Source of the DNA: Blumeriella jaapii
Taxonomy: Eukaryota > Ascomycota > Leotiomycetes > Helotiales > Drepanopezizaceae
Length of the DNA: 64,000 nt
Direction: 5' to 3'
NCBI GenBank assembly: GCA_009599575.1
Contig: VWND01000095.1
Location: forward strand, 1,302,001-1,366,000
Below the pieces are notes generated by a model. The model made no database searches and was not told where the DNA came from. It saw only the letters and a program-made list of their open reading frames with translations. The position numbers and the translations under genes were made by a program. Of the stretch, positions 1 to 10,049 are shown piece by piece (the first letter of the stretch is position 1; each line of letters begins with the position of its first letter).

Positions 1-993
1 GCATTGTAACACTTGTTTGATGTCTCGACTACACCATCGAGTGTAAACCCGAATGTCTTTCCAATTTCCAGCCGCACCCTGTCCACCTCCAGTATAGCGT
101 TGGCAACAGAACGAGTGAGTCCATCGCAATAAATCAGAAAATTTCCACCGGTGTTCTCAACTCTTCCAGCGTTCATCAGCATCATCAACTACCGGATCAC
201 ACAGACATCAGAGATCGTTCATTCGTAACTACTTTTGGGAAAGGAAAGGACGAGACAGGGAGAAATTCTCAGTCTAAAAGAATGAAATGAGCTTGCACAG
301 TACTCACCGGATGGAACACTCCATTGATGTTTGTCAAGGAGACCTCGATGACATTTTTGCGCCAACGAAGCTGCTGCCCACAGAACAGCCTCTGTATTTC
401 GGCTTTGGATGCAAGATCATAGCTGTCATGTGAAGCAGCAATGAACATTGAGCCCTTCTTTCCAAATACTGTCAATTCTCCATCGCTCATCCGGCACGAG
501 TACGGCGATATGTTCGTTTCGAGGAAGCACTTGACCTTTAGATCTGCAGCGACGAGCGACAATAAGTTGCCAGGGACAGCGATGATGGTATGCTGGGTGA
601 GGGAAAACTCCTTCAACTCGCACAGCAGTGTTTCTTGTCCTGTTGATGGGACAGTCATGATGATGATCTTCGAGAATGCAATAACGTCCTTTATTTCCTA
701 ATGCCGGGATACCAGTGTCAGTCATTTGCTCAAGTTGGCCACTCTGAAGTATCACGGTAACGATCAGGAACTGAAGTGCATGTGCTCACTGAGGTGATGC
801 TCAACTTCGTCGATAGCTCAACAGCACCGCTTGCGTTGAGACAACCTTTCGAAATGACGGCATCGGCATGTCGACGATGCTTTGGATGCGAATACAGCAA
901 TACACGCCTCTCCTGCCGTGCAAGGTCAGCAGCCAAGGCGAAGCCCGCTGGCCCAGCACCCAGAATAGACACCTTGAGCTGCGGCACAATCAT
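1..993 (-). CDS. Opine (octopine/nopaline) dehydrogenase-family protein, 3' part cut by window start
   Basis: This is a NAD(P)-binding opine dehydrogenase-family protein; the family reductively joins an amino acid to an oxo acid, but the substrate here cannot be told. I read three exons: 993-790, 697-308 and 188 to beyond 1. The introns are 789-698 (GTGAGC...TTAG) and 307-189 (GTGAGT...GTAG), both phase 0, as expected for a filamentous fungus. About 260 residues are present. Residues 8-25 carry the Rossmann signature ILGAGPAGFALAADLA after a short N-terminus, so the ATG at 993 is the natural start. Exon 2 gives IIIMTVPSTGQ and ends in NINGVFHP; exon 3 opens LMMLMNAGRVENTGG. The N-x-N-x-x-x-HP and NAGR(V/I)E blocks are typical of the family. 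No stops or RIP damage are seen, so it is probably a live gene. The C-terminal end lies outside the window. Confidence 0.88.
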
Positions 994-1963
994 GTTGGAG
1001 AAGCAACTATGATGATTGAATCTCTTGGCTCTGTTCTAAATGAACTGTTATGTTGGAAGCCCTTAGTGCCAGGCTTTTCCGGTGTAGTGTATCGATAATG
1101 ACCGGGAAGTTATGAGGCGTTATAACAGATCAAGTGCATTCACGGATCTACTTAACGTACGAGATTCCCTCGTATATACTTGAACAATTGAGAAGTAACG
1201 CAAGAGCTGTTTTGAGGCTTATAAGCGTTCCACAAGTCTCTCGACAAACCTAGTTTCTCGAAGGCATATGGCAAATTGATCAAGGATATCCGCTCACGTC
1301 AGAATGGGATCAACTTGTGTTACTACCAGACCTTTTAAGCATTTCCAGCCCGACTTCTGATGGCTTCTTTAACGAGTCGGTCGGTGTCAGGTCCAGGCTC
1401 ACGAAAGTTAGTTGGATAAATACGAAATGCAACCAAGGTCGTCCAAGCAGAATAAAAGCTGGGCAATCAAAATAACACGGCTGTGACAGCTGAAAACCGG
1501 TGCTTAAGCGCTCTGCTAACACAACCAGCAAATCAAGACATCCAAACAAGTCAAAGAACAATGCCGAATCGCAGATTGTGAGGCGCAATACACCCACCCC
1601 CCCCTCCTATTTTATTTGAAATGCCGAACCGGGCTGTCGGTGTTTCGGGGTGTTAAGCTTAATGCTGCACATGAGCAGATTTGCTCCATTTAATTTATCG
1701 GTGTAGCTTGCAAGAACAGGCCGGGAAATACAAAAGGCGGCCCAGAAAACATTACTGGTCTTTTTCTACTGTAGTGGTGTTCGAGACCGCATACAAGATT
1801 TGTTAACGTCAACACCAAGGATTAGACCCCTACTAGTTAAGTCAGTACCCCCGACTCGATTAGGCAGGGGTCTGACCGCTCTACTGTACACGTACAGGCT
1901 GTGGCGCGGGATTTATGTAGGTTCGATTTAGATCTAGGCCTTCGCTCAGTGAAGCTTTACATT
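994..1963. other. Upstream region of the dehydrogenase gene, no gene seen
   Basis: This stretch has balanced base composition and is not RIP-mutated. I find no convincing coding region; the longest frame (1310-1597, minus) has no recognisable motif. There is a C-run at about 1589-1603. An 8-bp inverted repeat, AGACCCCT at 1824-1831 and AGGGGTCT at 1866-1873, could form a hairpin with a 34-bp loop; its role is unknown. The promoter of the minus-strand gene should lie in the part nearest 994, but no clear TATA box was picked out. Confidence 0.5.
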
Positions 1964-1986
1964 TAATAGTGGACTGCCTTCCCACA
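1964..1986. repeat. Target-site duplication, left copy (23 bp)
   Basis: This 23-bp sequence (begins TAATAGTGG, ends TTCCCACA) recurs at 2281-2303 with one A/G mismatch. The pair brackets a LINE 3' fragment, so it is read as the target duplication made by target-primed reverse transcription. The length is at the upper end of what LINEs produce. Confidence 0.75.
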
Positions 1987-2280
1987 ATTAGACTTGCTCC
2001 ACGAGCCAGAGGACTTTGTGACGTTCCTACGCGTCACTACTACAGTCTTTCAGACATGACCAGCCCTGCTACACGTACACTGCTTGCTCTGATCGAATAC
2101 AGCTCGAACAGAATAAACTGCGTACGGCCGCGCGAAGCGACGTTACAGCGGAGCGAACACTATTATACACATTTGTGTAACGAATGCTTTTTTATTTTGG
2201 TAGGCGCAAGCCTGTCTTTATCTTTTGGTTTCTGAATTTGGACTTTTAAACACTGCTTTTCTTTTCTTTTCTTCTCGGCC
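1987..2280 (+). mobile_element. 5'-truncated LINE (Tad1-like) insertion, not RIP-mutated
   Basis: This fragment of about 294 bp matches the 3' end of the long LINE G (40117-40198 joined to 43026-43235). It holds the last codons of ORF2, reading ...EPEDFVTFLRVTTTVFQT and stopping at TGA near 2056, followed by 3' UTR with a conserved CpG-rich block (GCGTACGGCCGCGCGAAGCG near 2118) and a T-rich stretch ending CTCGGCC. It is flanked by the 23-bp duplications. Its 3' end falls about 300 bp short of the end of LINE G, so it was probably made from a prematurely ended or alternative transcript, or belongs to a related subfamily. It keeps normal base composition, consistent with being too short to trigger RIP. 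Confidence 0.75.
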
Positions 2281-2303
2281 TAATAGTGGGCTGCCTTCCC
2301 ACA
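2281..2303. repeat. Target-site duplication, right copy (23 bp)
   Basis: Right-hand partner of 1964-1986, identical at 22 of 23 positions. It directly follows the CTCGGCC end of the LINE fragment. Confidence 0.75.
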
Positions 2304-2338
2304 TTTATCCTGCGGGCACTCGGATAATGTGGGGGAAA
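2295..2338. repeat. Imperfect hairpin
   Basis: CTTCCCACATTTATCC at 2295-2310 faces GGATAATGTGGGGGAAAG at 2322-2338 across an 11-base GC-rich loop. The stem has small bulges. It overlaps the right LINE target duplication. Purpose unknown; it might have been the feature that attracted the insertion. Confidence 0.6.
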
Positions 2339-2390
2339 GCAAGTGTCCCACTGCATCCAAATGTCCCATCTCAGTTCATGATTTTTTACG

Positions 2391-2870
2391 ATCGCATTTT
2401 ATATTAAAGCATTATTATTTGATTACGCCAAATTGAGAGGTAATAAAAGCAGGAAGCTATTTTTAAATTCTAAATTAAAAATTTTATTTTTATTAATTTA
2501 AAGTTATTAAATTATATATTTTCATTGAATTTTCTATTTTTTTTTTATTATCGCATTTTGTATCAAAACACTATTAACGCCAGATATTTAATTATAATAA
2601 GTTGATAAATAATCAAAACAGAAAGCTATTATTAAATTATAAATTAAAAGTTTCATTTTTATTAATTAAAAGTTCTAAAACGAAATGTTTTGTTTTAATT
2701 TTTATTTTTTATAATCGCATTTTTAAATTAAAATACTTCCAACGCCAGTTATTTAATTATAATAAACTGAATAAAAGTAAGTTCAGCTTGTATTCGAATA
2801 GAATTTATAGAAAACATATTAAATTCTACGTCGGAATATTCATTTTTGATTAAGTGAAAGTAATTTAAAA
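2391..2870. repeat. Degenerate tandem repeat, about 160-bp period, three units
   Basis: Units begin with ATCGCATTTT at about 2391, 2550 and 2714 (spacing 159 and 164). Each then carries a TTAAA/TCAAAACA-type stretch, an ACGCCA motif, TTTAATTATAATAA, and later AAGCTATT(A/T)TTAAATT. A weaker fourth start (ACGCATTTCC) lies near 2880. This is the first AT-rich DNA after the host-like segment and marks the border of the repeat block. I see no coding potential. Confidence 0.65.
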
Positions 2871-3049
2871 TCGTTTTTGTACGCATTTCCAATTAGAAAT
2901 TGTATTAATTAAACGGCTACGAATCGTACAAATATAATATACTTTTATTAAAACTAAATAAAGCTTATAGTTTCTTTAGCTTTCTAGCTATTTTACATAT
3001 GCTTTTCAGCTTTTAAATATCGGTATAATATTTATATTCGAAAGGTAAA
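2871..3049. other. AT-rich spacer before the first LTR
   Basis: AT-rich sequence without a recognisable gene or repeat unit. It lies just outside LTR copy B' and would contain that element's left target duplication, which cannot be confirmed because the right end of B' is beyond the window. Confidence 0.4.
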
Positions 3050-3463
3050 TATAAGAATTGATAGGCAGGGAAACATTAGTTCAGACAATAAAGCTTAAAT
3101 AAGGTTGGGTTGATAATCAGACTGATTTTTACCTTTTATATCTTTAGTAAAAAGCGCCTATAAGTACAAAAGGAGGGGTGGAGCCCTCGAGAAAAGTATT
3201 TCTTAGAAAACCAAGCGAATCTCATTTAGTATACTTTTCCAGCTCTTATCCCGACCTTTTTTTAATCTTTTTTAATATAATTTTAATAATTGGTTTTTTA
3301 GCAATTACTTTTATAAAATGTTTTATTTAAATATTATTTTCAGCTTTTCTAATATTATCCGGCCTTTACGGCTTATCCGCAGAAAGTATTATTCGAAAAT
3401 TAATAAAAAGCAAAAAGTTTTGGCAGATTATCTGATTTATACACGTAATATTGGTTTTTGATA
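3050..3463 (-). repeat. Family B LTR (copy B'), 414 bp
   Basis: Starts TATAAGAATTG (TG changed to TA) and ends TTTTTGATA, aligned end to end with LTRs 8023-8436 and 14972-15385. It is followed by an oligo-T stretch which, read on the minus strand, is the purine-rich tract before the 3' LTR. Confidence 0.85.
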
Positions 3464-4303
3464 TTACTTTTTTTTTAAGCTTTTGATTTCCAAAAGCGAT
3501 TGATTTTTTTATGCGTATGCTTTCGTATATAGCGTGCGTTACGCTTTTAAAATAACGTGCGGTGCTTTTCGCTTTCGATCGTAAATTGTAGCTGTTTCTT
3601 TTGCTTTCGGTCGTAAATTATAACTGTTCTGCTGTTTTGTTTTTTTTGTTTTCGGTAGCGCTCGCATTTTCGTTTGAAAAAGCTTTTTCTTTAAAATAAT
3701 CGTAATTTTCCTGCTTAACTTTTTCTTTTTTTTTTTTCATTTTTATTTTTTTATCAGCTTTTTTTTATCTTAATTAATTGTTTTTCGCCGCGTTCGCCGC
3801 AAATTTTTAAAATGTTTTTAATTTCTATTTGCTTTCGGTATACACGCCTGATTTTACGCGAAAGCATTACGGCGGCCTTTTTGCTTTTTTGCGTTTTCGA
3901 GCTTTTTAGCGTAAAATGCAACCGTTGCAAAACTTCGCACATTTAATGCTTTCCTGTAAATTTCCTAAATTTTTATTCGAATTCGTTTTTAATTAGCTAT
4001 AAGTTTCTGCCGTACGCGCCGCCGAAGCGCAAATCTTTTTTTCGGGCCTTAACGATTTTATAAATCGTTTCGATACTGCCACCGCCGCTGCCGCCTCTTT
4101 TTTTTCTGTTGCCGAAGCCAAAGCTTTTACTAAAACCTTTATCGACTTTATTACCCACGACGCTTATATAAATCGTTTAAAAAAAGGTAACGCTTCGGCT
4201 TTTATAATAATCGAAAATCGTGCGAATCGCGCCGCGGCTCGGGCTGCCGCTGCTGCTGCTGCGCCCGCTTTTGCCGGTTTAACGGCTGCTGCTGTTTTGA
4301 AAA
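3050..4303 (-). mobile_element. Gypsy chromovirus family B, copy B', left part (3' LTR and 3' ORF region)
   Basis: This part is collinear with the complete B element: 3050-3463 matches LTR 8023-8436 and 3464-4303 matches 8437-9278. The element is interrupted after GAAAA (4299-4303) by Copia C; its sequence resumes at 58794 with CCTTGGCTGCGCC, exactly as in B after 9278. The element reads on the minus strand, so this is its 3' end. The minus strand of 3754-3942 and 4164-4370 keeps open stretches rich in Lys/Arg and in Ala, matching the third ORF described for B. Heavily RIP-mutated. Confidence 0.85.
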
Positions 4304-4605
4304 TGTCGTGCATAGCCGAATAGTCGGTAGGAACCCTCACCGGAGGCTTGGACGGATAAATTGTATACAATAAAATATTATTTATATTATTCTAAGTCTG
4401 GCTGGCGAGCTCTCCGCAGAAAACGGAAGGTTCGGGCTCGCTTAGTTATTCGTTCGGAAAAACTAATTTTCGAAAAAACTCGTTATTACGTGATTACGAG
4501 CTTTTCCGAGCTTTAGAAACATTTAATTACTGAAAACGTATAAGAAAAATAAATTTAAAACAAAAAAAATAAAAGAAAATAAAAAAATATAAATATAACG
4601 CAATA
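4304..4605 (-). repeat. Copia C LTR, left (3' LTR), 302 bp
   Basis: Begins TGTCGTGCATAGCCGAATAG and ends ATAACGCAATA (CA changed to TA). Its first ~100 bases are near intact while the second half is converted to A-rich sequence compared with 58487-58788. Confidence 0.88.
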
Positions 4606-5900
4606 TATTTTTTAGCTAATTGCTAATCCGGTGATCAGCTATTTTTAAAGCGCGAAAAAGTTTTTTTGTCGTTCGAATACGGCCGTAACGCGATATTGCA
4701 ATATTTATATGGCTTGTTTATATTTTTTGTCGTTGCGAAGCGTAAATAAAACCAATTCAACTTAAATAAGCGTTTCGTCGCTTTTGAAAATCTCAACTTT
4801 TTTTATTTTCTTATTAATTTTCTAATAAATTCAGGCTTTATTATTTTAATTAAAAACATCGATATAACTTTTTTTATATTTAAAAAAAATCGTTCGCGTA
4901 ATTTTACGCGATCAGTTGGCTTAGCTTTTCGGACTTTTAGTTTTCGGCGCTTGCGTAATCGAAATTTTGCGAAATTCATTTTGCGTAATTAATCGGCTTT
5001 TTCGGCCAATTCGTTTTTTTTTTTTAATTTTTTCGAAAAAAGCGACTTTTTCGATATTTCGTTTTTAAACGGTCTTTTCGAAGATTTATTTTTATTTGGC
5101 TTCGAAAATGCCGATATAACGCTTAAAAAAAATAGCGAAAACGCTGCTAGCGGTAAAAGCGCTATTGGCGGTAATTTCGGTTCTGATAGTATTTTCGGAA
5201 AAAAAAAAGCAAAACGCTGGCGCTTTTAAAAAAAAAGCGGCCGAAAATTACTAAAGCGAAAAAAATAAAAATAAAAATAACGACGATAATCGTTTTTTAA
5301 AACGCGTTCGTATTAAAGCCAGAAAGCTTGTTATTCCTAGGCTTTTTTTTAATTTTATTTTTTATATGATTTATATTGCTCGCGAAACAATTGGAAACTC
5401 AAATTACGAATATTTATCGAACTTAGCTAAAGCTCGTTGCTATCGGTGCTACGTAATCAGCACGTCGTACATTTCAGCCGACGCGAACGTTATGGCTGCG
5501 TGGTTTTCCGTTTTCAAAACTCGGATAAATAAAATTATTAACGCGGTTAATTGTATCGAAAAACTCTGTCGTCCCTGCTGATCGATTCCTAGGATATAAC
5601 GGTTATTTTTTACCCCACGGTCAAAGCGGGCGAAGCTCGCCGCGGCTCGTAGGATTCCTCAGCCTCCTGCTTTTCGAGTGGAAACTCTTATCCCTGTTTT
5701 ACGTGCTGGCGGGATAGGGCCTGGCCACGACCCATTAAAGAATGCTTCCGTTTCTGGAAATCCAGAAAAAAATTTCGCGGCGATCTTTCTGCTAAACGTT
5801 TTTGGTTTTCAGCCTAGTAAAGCTTCGCAAAAAAAAAAAAATGTTCCGGCTGCATAGCCGGCGGCAGCTATGCTTAGAAAATTTATCGTAAGATTTATCC
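4606..5900. other. Copia C 3' region, with a less mutated patch and plus-strand open frame
   Basis: This is the part of C between the pol remnant and the 3' LTR. Read on the plus strand (antisense to pol), about 5060-5581 keeps an open stretch ending in ADANVMAAWFSVFKTRIN and EKLCRPC before TGA at 5579. I do not recognise it. The segment 5590-5880 is clearly richer in GC than its surroundings and holds a hairpin, GCATAGC 5852-5858 and GCTATGC 5867-5873. It may be an accessory ORF of C, 3' UTR structure, or a small foreign insertion. Confidence 0.45.
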
Positions 5901-6871
5901 TAGGCCTAATTGTCGCGAAGCGTCGAACGCGAATTGTTATTTTAGCGGGTTATATTTTTAATTTTTTGCTTAGCTAAACGATTTGGTTTTAGGTTTTTAA
6001 ATTTAAAAAATAATTTTTGCTACGATTTAAGTTTTAATAAAAATTTGTTTAAATAAATATACGCTTGCAAAATGCAAGCTTTTCAGCTCGATTAATCGAG
6101 CTTTTCGATAAAGCTTCGAGAATTCCGTAAATTAAAAAATTTAACGAAACTTTCGTATTTTTATCGAATCAGATTTTTAATAAAACCGTTTGCGTATATT
6201 TCATTTGTTAAAAAATATATAATTTTAAACTTTTTATTTTAATATTTTTAGCGAATCCATATATTGCTTATATCGACATAGCGAAGCTTCGTAAAAAATT
6301 CTTTTTTTATTTTCTACGATTAATCTGATCGTTTGCTAATTATCGTAATATACGTTTTACTTAGAAATAATATCGAATCGAAGCTTTTTGAAAAAACGTT
6401 AAAATGCTATTATTTTTTTTACGATCGTTATATAAGCAAATAATTCCGTTTTAGTAAAAAAAATAGTAATTGTGTTTTGTCGTATAGCTTTTTATAAAAT
6501 AGCATTTTCGAAAAAAAAGAAAATATACTTTTAAAAGAATTTCCGAATTTTTAAATCGTCGGCGAAAAAAAGCGTCGGTGAAAATTATTAATTAATTTTT
6601 CCGCTTTTCACGATTGTAAACGATTTTTAAAAATTTCGTTTTATAAAAATATCGAAGCGTTTAATTAATTGCTTCGAAATATTAAAAACTTAGATTAGTA
6701 AAAAAGTAAAAAAACTGAAAGATTGCAAAAGCCACGTCGGGTCGAAGCATAATAGCCGTGTACAAAATTAAACCGATCTTTTTTTAATACTTTTTGATTT
6801 GCGAAAGCGTGGCTACGCTTAGGCTTTTAATAAATTCGCTAATTAAAAAAAGCGTATTTAAAAAGCGCTTT
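5900..6871 (-). pseudogene. Copia C, RNase H / pol C-terminal region remnant
   Basis: Assignment rests mainly on position: it continues the minus-strand pol from 20602, once insertion A (6872-20596, duplication GCTTT) is removed. Short minus-strand patches read like an RNase H end, but no complete motif is left. RIP stops are frequent. Confidence 0.45.
6867..6871. repeat. Target duplication GCTTT of element A (left)
   Basis: GCTTT at 6867-6871 and 20597-20601 directly flank TGTTACG... and ...TGTGACA. A perfect 5-bp duplication, normal for Gypsy integrases. Confidence 0.9.
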
Positions 6872-7115
6872 TGTTACGATCCTGGCCAGTGGTATGGTTG
6901 CCAGTGGTATGAATGCTGGTGGTGTTGGATTAAGGTTTGGGCACGGACCACCTCGGCCACTAGGCCTCGCGCTAAGTCACGTGACCCATAAGCGCAACCT
7001 ACTGTATATAAAATTCGCGATCCCGAGTATTCTAGCTCGGTGTTTTTTTTTCAATTTACATACGTATCTTTTGATTCATATTACTTTTTTGATTATTCTT
7101 AAGCTAGCTGTGATA
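6872..7115 (+). repeat. Gypsy A 5' LTR, 244 bp
   Basis: Starts TGTTACGATCCTGGCC and ends GCTGTGATA (CA changed to TA). It contains GGTATGGTTGCCAGT-type short direct repeats, a GTCACGTGAC palindrome at 6976-6985, a TATA box TATATAAAA at 7005-7013, and just downstream a CCGAG...CTCGG stem (about 7022-7041) that may lie at the 5' end of the RNA. The outer 150 bases are intact, the last ~80 T-rich and mutated. Confidence 0.9.
6976..7041 (+). promoter_or_regulatory. Core promoter of the A LTR (E-box palindrome, TATA box, stem)
   Basis: GTCACGTGAC lies about 20 bases upstream of TATATAAAA, followed by the CCGAG/CTCGG stem. The same arrangement is kept in the right LTR (20457 onward) and in A' (about 60520-60590), though the A' E-box is mutated (TTACGTAAC). 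Inferred promoter; no transcript evidence. Confidence 0.6.
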
Positions 7116-7299
7116 TAAAAAAAAACTAAACAACTTTCGCTGGGAAGCTTTGTATTTACGGTTAAAAATTCGATCTGCTTTTGCAATTCGAATTTTTTTC
7201 AGGCCGTTCGTACCGACGTTTATTTATCGGTGTTTTAATTAGAATTTCTTTTTATTGATTTTGTTTCCAGAAAAAGCTAAAGTTTTTTTTTCTATCAAT

Positions 7300-8022
7300 T
7301 CGATTTGTTTTTGCAATTCGAATCGCTTTTTTTTAATATATCTTATGCTTTTTTTATAAGTCGACGCGGCATTCGAAAACGAACGCAACCCGTACGATTC
7401 GGCTTCGAATCAGCATTTCCATTTTTTGCTTTCGCTTTTGGCGCTTTCGAATTTCCATTCGTTTCAGGCTTTTTCGACGACTCTGGCAGCGAATCTTTAT
7501 TTTACGATTTTTCTACTGAATCACAGTTATCTGCTGGATTTTTTCGTTTTATTATCGAATTTAAAATCGAGTTATACGACGCTGATATTCTAGTACTTTT
7601 AAACCGACGAGTATTTTCAAACCGACTATTTAATATGTTTATCAACGCTAAAAGATTTACTGCGGCCCAACAGCTTCAAATCGTTTAGATAATCGCTTAA
7701 ATCATCGCCGCCGCTCGTTTTCCAGCTTCCGTTAATATCGTCCGCGACGCTTTTTTTTTACTCCGAGCTTCGCGCGCTTTTATCGCAGACTTTTAATTAA
7801 TTTCCGAGTATTATTTTTTCGTTTTCGACCCAGCTATTTTTCGAATCGAATTATTTAAAATCAAATACTTTCGCTACGTTTTTAGCGATTATTAAAAAGA
7901 AATTAAATATAACGTATAAAAAATAAATATAAAATTGTTTATTAAAAAATACTTAAGGAATTTTATACAAAGCATAAACCAAGCCAAAGTATATTTCAAA
8001 TGTATTATTAAAAAAGCAAAAA
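7300..8022 (+). pseudogene. Gypsy A gag, 5' part
   Basis: An open stretch at 7305-7688 includes RRGIRKRTQPVRFGFESA and ends ...AKRFTAAQQLQIV; the same peptide region is kept in A' at 60856-61236, which shows it is coding sequence shared by both copies. Gag continues after the B insertion at 15386. Stops at 7686 and later are RIP damage. Confidence 0.7.
8018..8022. repeat. Target duplication AAAAA of element B (left)
   Basis: AAAAA at 8018-8022 and 15386-15390. The uninterrupted site is visible in A' near 61582: GCAAAAACTATTATTTT has a single AAAAA, confirming the empty-site structure. Confidence 0.9.
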
Positions 8023-8436
8023 TATAAGAATTGAAAAGGCAGGGAAACACTAGTTCAGACAATAGAATTCAGATAAGATTGGGTTGATAGTCAGACTGAT
8101 TTCTACCTTCTATATTTCTAGTAGAAGGCGTATATAAATACAAAAGGAAGGGTGGAGCCCTCGAAAAAAGTATTTCCCAGGAAACCAAACGAATCCTATT
8201 TAATATGCTTTTTCAGCCCTTATCCCGACCTTTTCTTATTCTTTTTAATATAATCCTAATAACTGGTTTTTTAGCAATTATTCCCATAAAATATTTTATT
8301 TAAATATTATTTTCAGCTTTTATAATATTATCCGGCCTTCACGGCTTATCCGCAGAAAATGCTATTCGAAAATTAATAAAAAGCAAAAGGCTTTGGCGGA
8401 TTATCTGATTTATATACGTAATATTAGTTTTTAATA
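8023..8436 (-). repeat. Gypsy B 3' LTR (left), 414 bp
   Basis: Runs from TATAAGAATTG to TTTTTAATA. The outer start is well preserved (TAGTTCAGACAATAGAATTC) while the inner end is mutated, the reverse of its partner at 14972-15385. Confidence 0.9.
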
Positions 8437-9361
8437 TTACTTTTTTTTTTAAGCTTTTGGTTTCTAAAAGCGATTGATTTTTTTATACGTATGCTTTCGT
8501 ATATAACGTACGTTACGCTTTCGAAAAAACGTGCGGTTTTTTTCGTTTTCGGTCGTGAATTATAGCTGTTTTTTCCGCTTTTAATCGTGAATTATAGCTG
8601 TTTTGCTATTTTGTTTTTTTTGTTTTCGGTAGCGCTCGCATTTTCGTTTGAAAAAGCTTTTTTTTTTAAAATGGCCGCTATTTTTCTGCTTAACTTTTTT
8701 TTTTCTTTTTTATTTTTATTTTTTCGTTAGCTTTTTTTTATTTTAATTAATTATTTTTCGTCGCGTTCGCCGCGAATTTTTAAAATGCTTTTGATTTTTA
8801 TCTGCTTTCGATACGCCCGCCTGATTTTACGCGAAAGTATTACAGCGGCCTTTTTGCTTTTTTGCGTTTTCGAGCTTTTTAGCGTAAAATGCAATCGCTG
8901 CAAAGCTTCGCATATTTAATGCTTTTTTATGAATTTTTTAAATTTTTATTCGAATTCGCTTTTAATTAGCTACAAATTTTTATTGTACGCGCTATCGAAG
9001 CGCAAATACTTTTCGCGGATTTTAACGATTTTATAAATCGTTTCGATGCTGTTATAGCCGCTGCCGCTTTTTTTTTTTTTGCTACCGAAGCCAAAGTTTT
9101 TGCTAAGACTTTTGTCGATTTTTTATTATTTACGACGTTTATATAAATCGTTTAAAAAAAAATAACGCTTCGGCTTTTATAATAATCGAAAGTCGTACGA
9201 ATCGCGCCGCGGCTCGGGCTGCCGCCGCTGCTATTGCGTCCGTTTTTGCCGGTTTGGCGGCTGCTGCTGTTTTGAAAACCTTGGCTGCGCCGGCCCTTTT
9301 TTTTAACGACGCCAATATAAAACGTATTTTCCGATATTTCGAAAACGTCGTTCGAATCCAT
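8437..9361 (-). pseudogene. Third ORF of Gypsy B, downstream of pol, unrecognised
   Basis: On the minus strand a fresh start follows the end of pol: MDSNDVFEISENTFYI at 9361, then (with a frame change) an Ala-rich stretch with AAAAARAAARF and a very Lys/Arg-rich tail. The same region is present in B' (3464-4303). It might be a basic nucleic-acid-binding accessory protein, or a captured C-terminal piece of another transposase; I cannot identify it. Stops are numerous. Confidence 0.45.
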
Positions 9362-9639
9362 TTTAATTAATTAAATTAAATTTTGGATTTCCACGAAAAT
9401 ATCGTAGTTGCAATTCAAAATTCGATTACGGCTATTATAAAAGCTTTAATTAAAATAAGTCGAATATTTTGCGAATTCGTTTAGTATTAATTTTTTTTTT
9501 AGTTTGCCGCTGCTTTTAAATCTGAAAGAAATAACGAAAAAAAAAAAAAAAAAATAAAAAAAATAAAAATAAATTAGCTTAGCGGCGATTCTAAGGTTTT
9601 TTAAATGTTTTTTTTTTTTTTTTTTTTGCTTTTTTTACG

Positions 9640-9860
9640 GCGCGTATTCGTTATTGCTCCGTTGCTATTATTTATCGTATTTTTTAAATATTTTTTTACA
9701 ATTTTTTTTGCGTTCGTAAAATGGTTTTCTGGCTTTCAGGAGTTTTCGCTTGGTAAATAGCCTTTTTATCGCACCAAATAATATCGGCCTTTTTTTATAT
9801 TTTTGTAAGCTTGTATTAATTTGACTTCGTATTTTTCGGATTTTTAAAATTTTATTATAT
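9640..9860 (-). pseudogene. Gypsy B chromodomain remnant
   Basis: The minus strand reads KYEVKLIQAYKNIKKGRYYL followed by VR-KGYLPSEN and FTNAKKIVKKYL, the shape of a chromodomain with its aromatic strand and C-terminal helix. Such domains at the end of chromovirus integrases guide insertion to heterochromatin. Trp codons have become stops. Confidence 0.75.
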
Positions 9861-10049
9861 TATTTTTCGGCTCGGTATCGTTTCGACCCTGCCAAAATTT
9901 TAATAAAAAAACGTGGAAAATATCGTAAATACGATATTAAAAAAAAATTCGAATTGGTAAGCTTGGCCGTGCTCGTATATAATTCGTTTAATTTTGAAAA
10001 GCCTTAAATATTTATTTATAAGCTTTCGAAAAAATCGCAGCTATCGAAA

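Noticed and set aside
426..755. 109-codon minus-strand frame
   Set aside because: It overlaps exon 2 of the dehydrogenase in another frame and has no family features.
1310..1597. 95-codon minus-strand frame upstream of the dehydrogenase
   Set aside because: No motif, no splice context, and a likely chance frame in the promoter region.
6894..7118. Open frame reading MVASGMNAGGVGLRFGHG in the A LTR (also at 20312 and 60421)
   Set aside because: It is the LTR itself read through; it crosses the promoter and is not kept as a protein.
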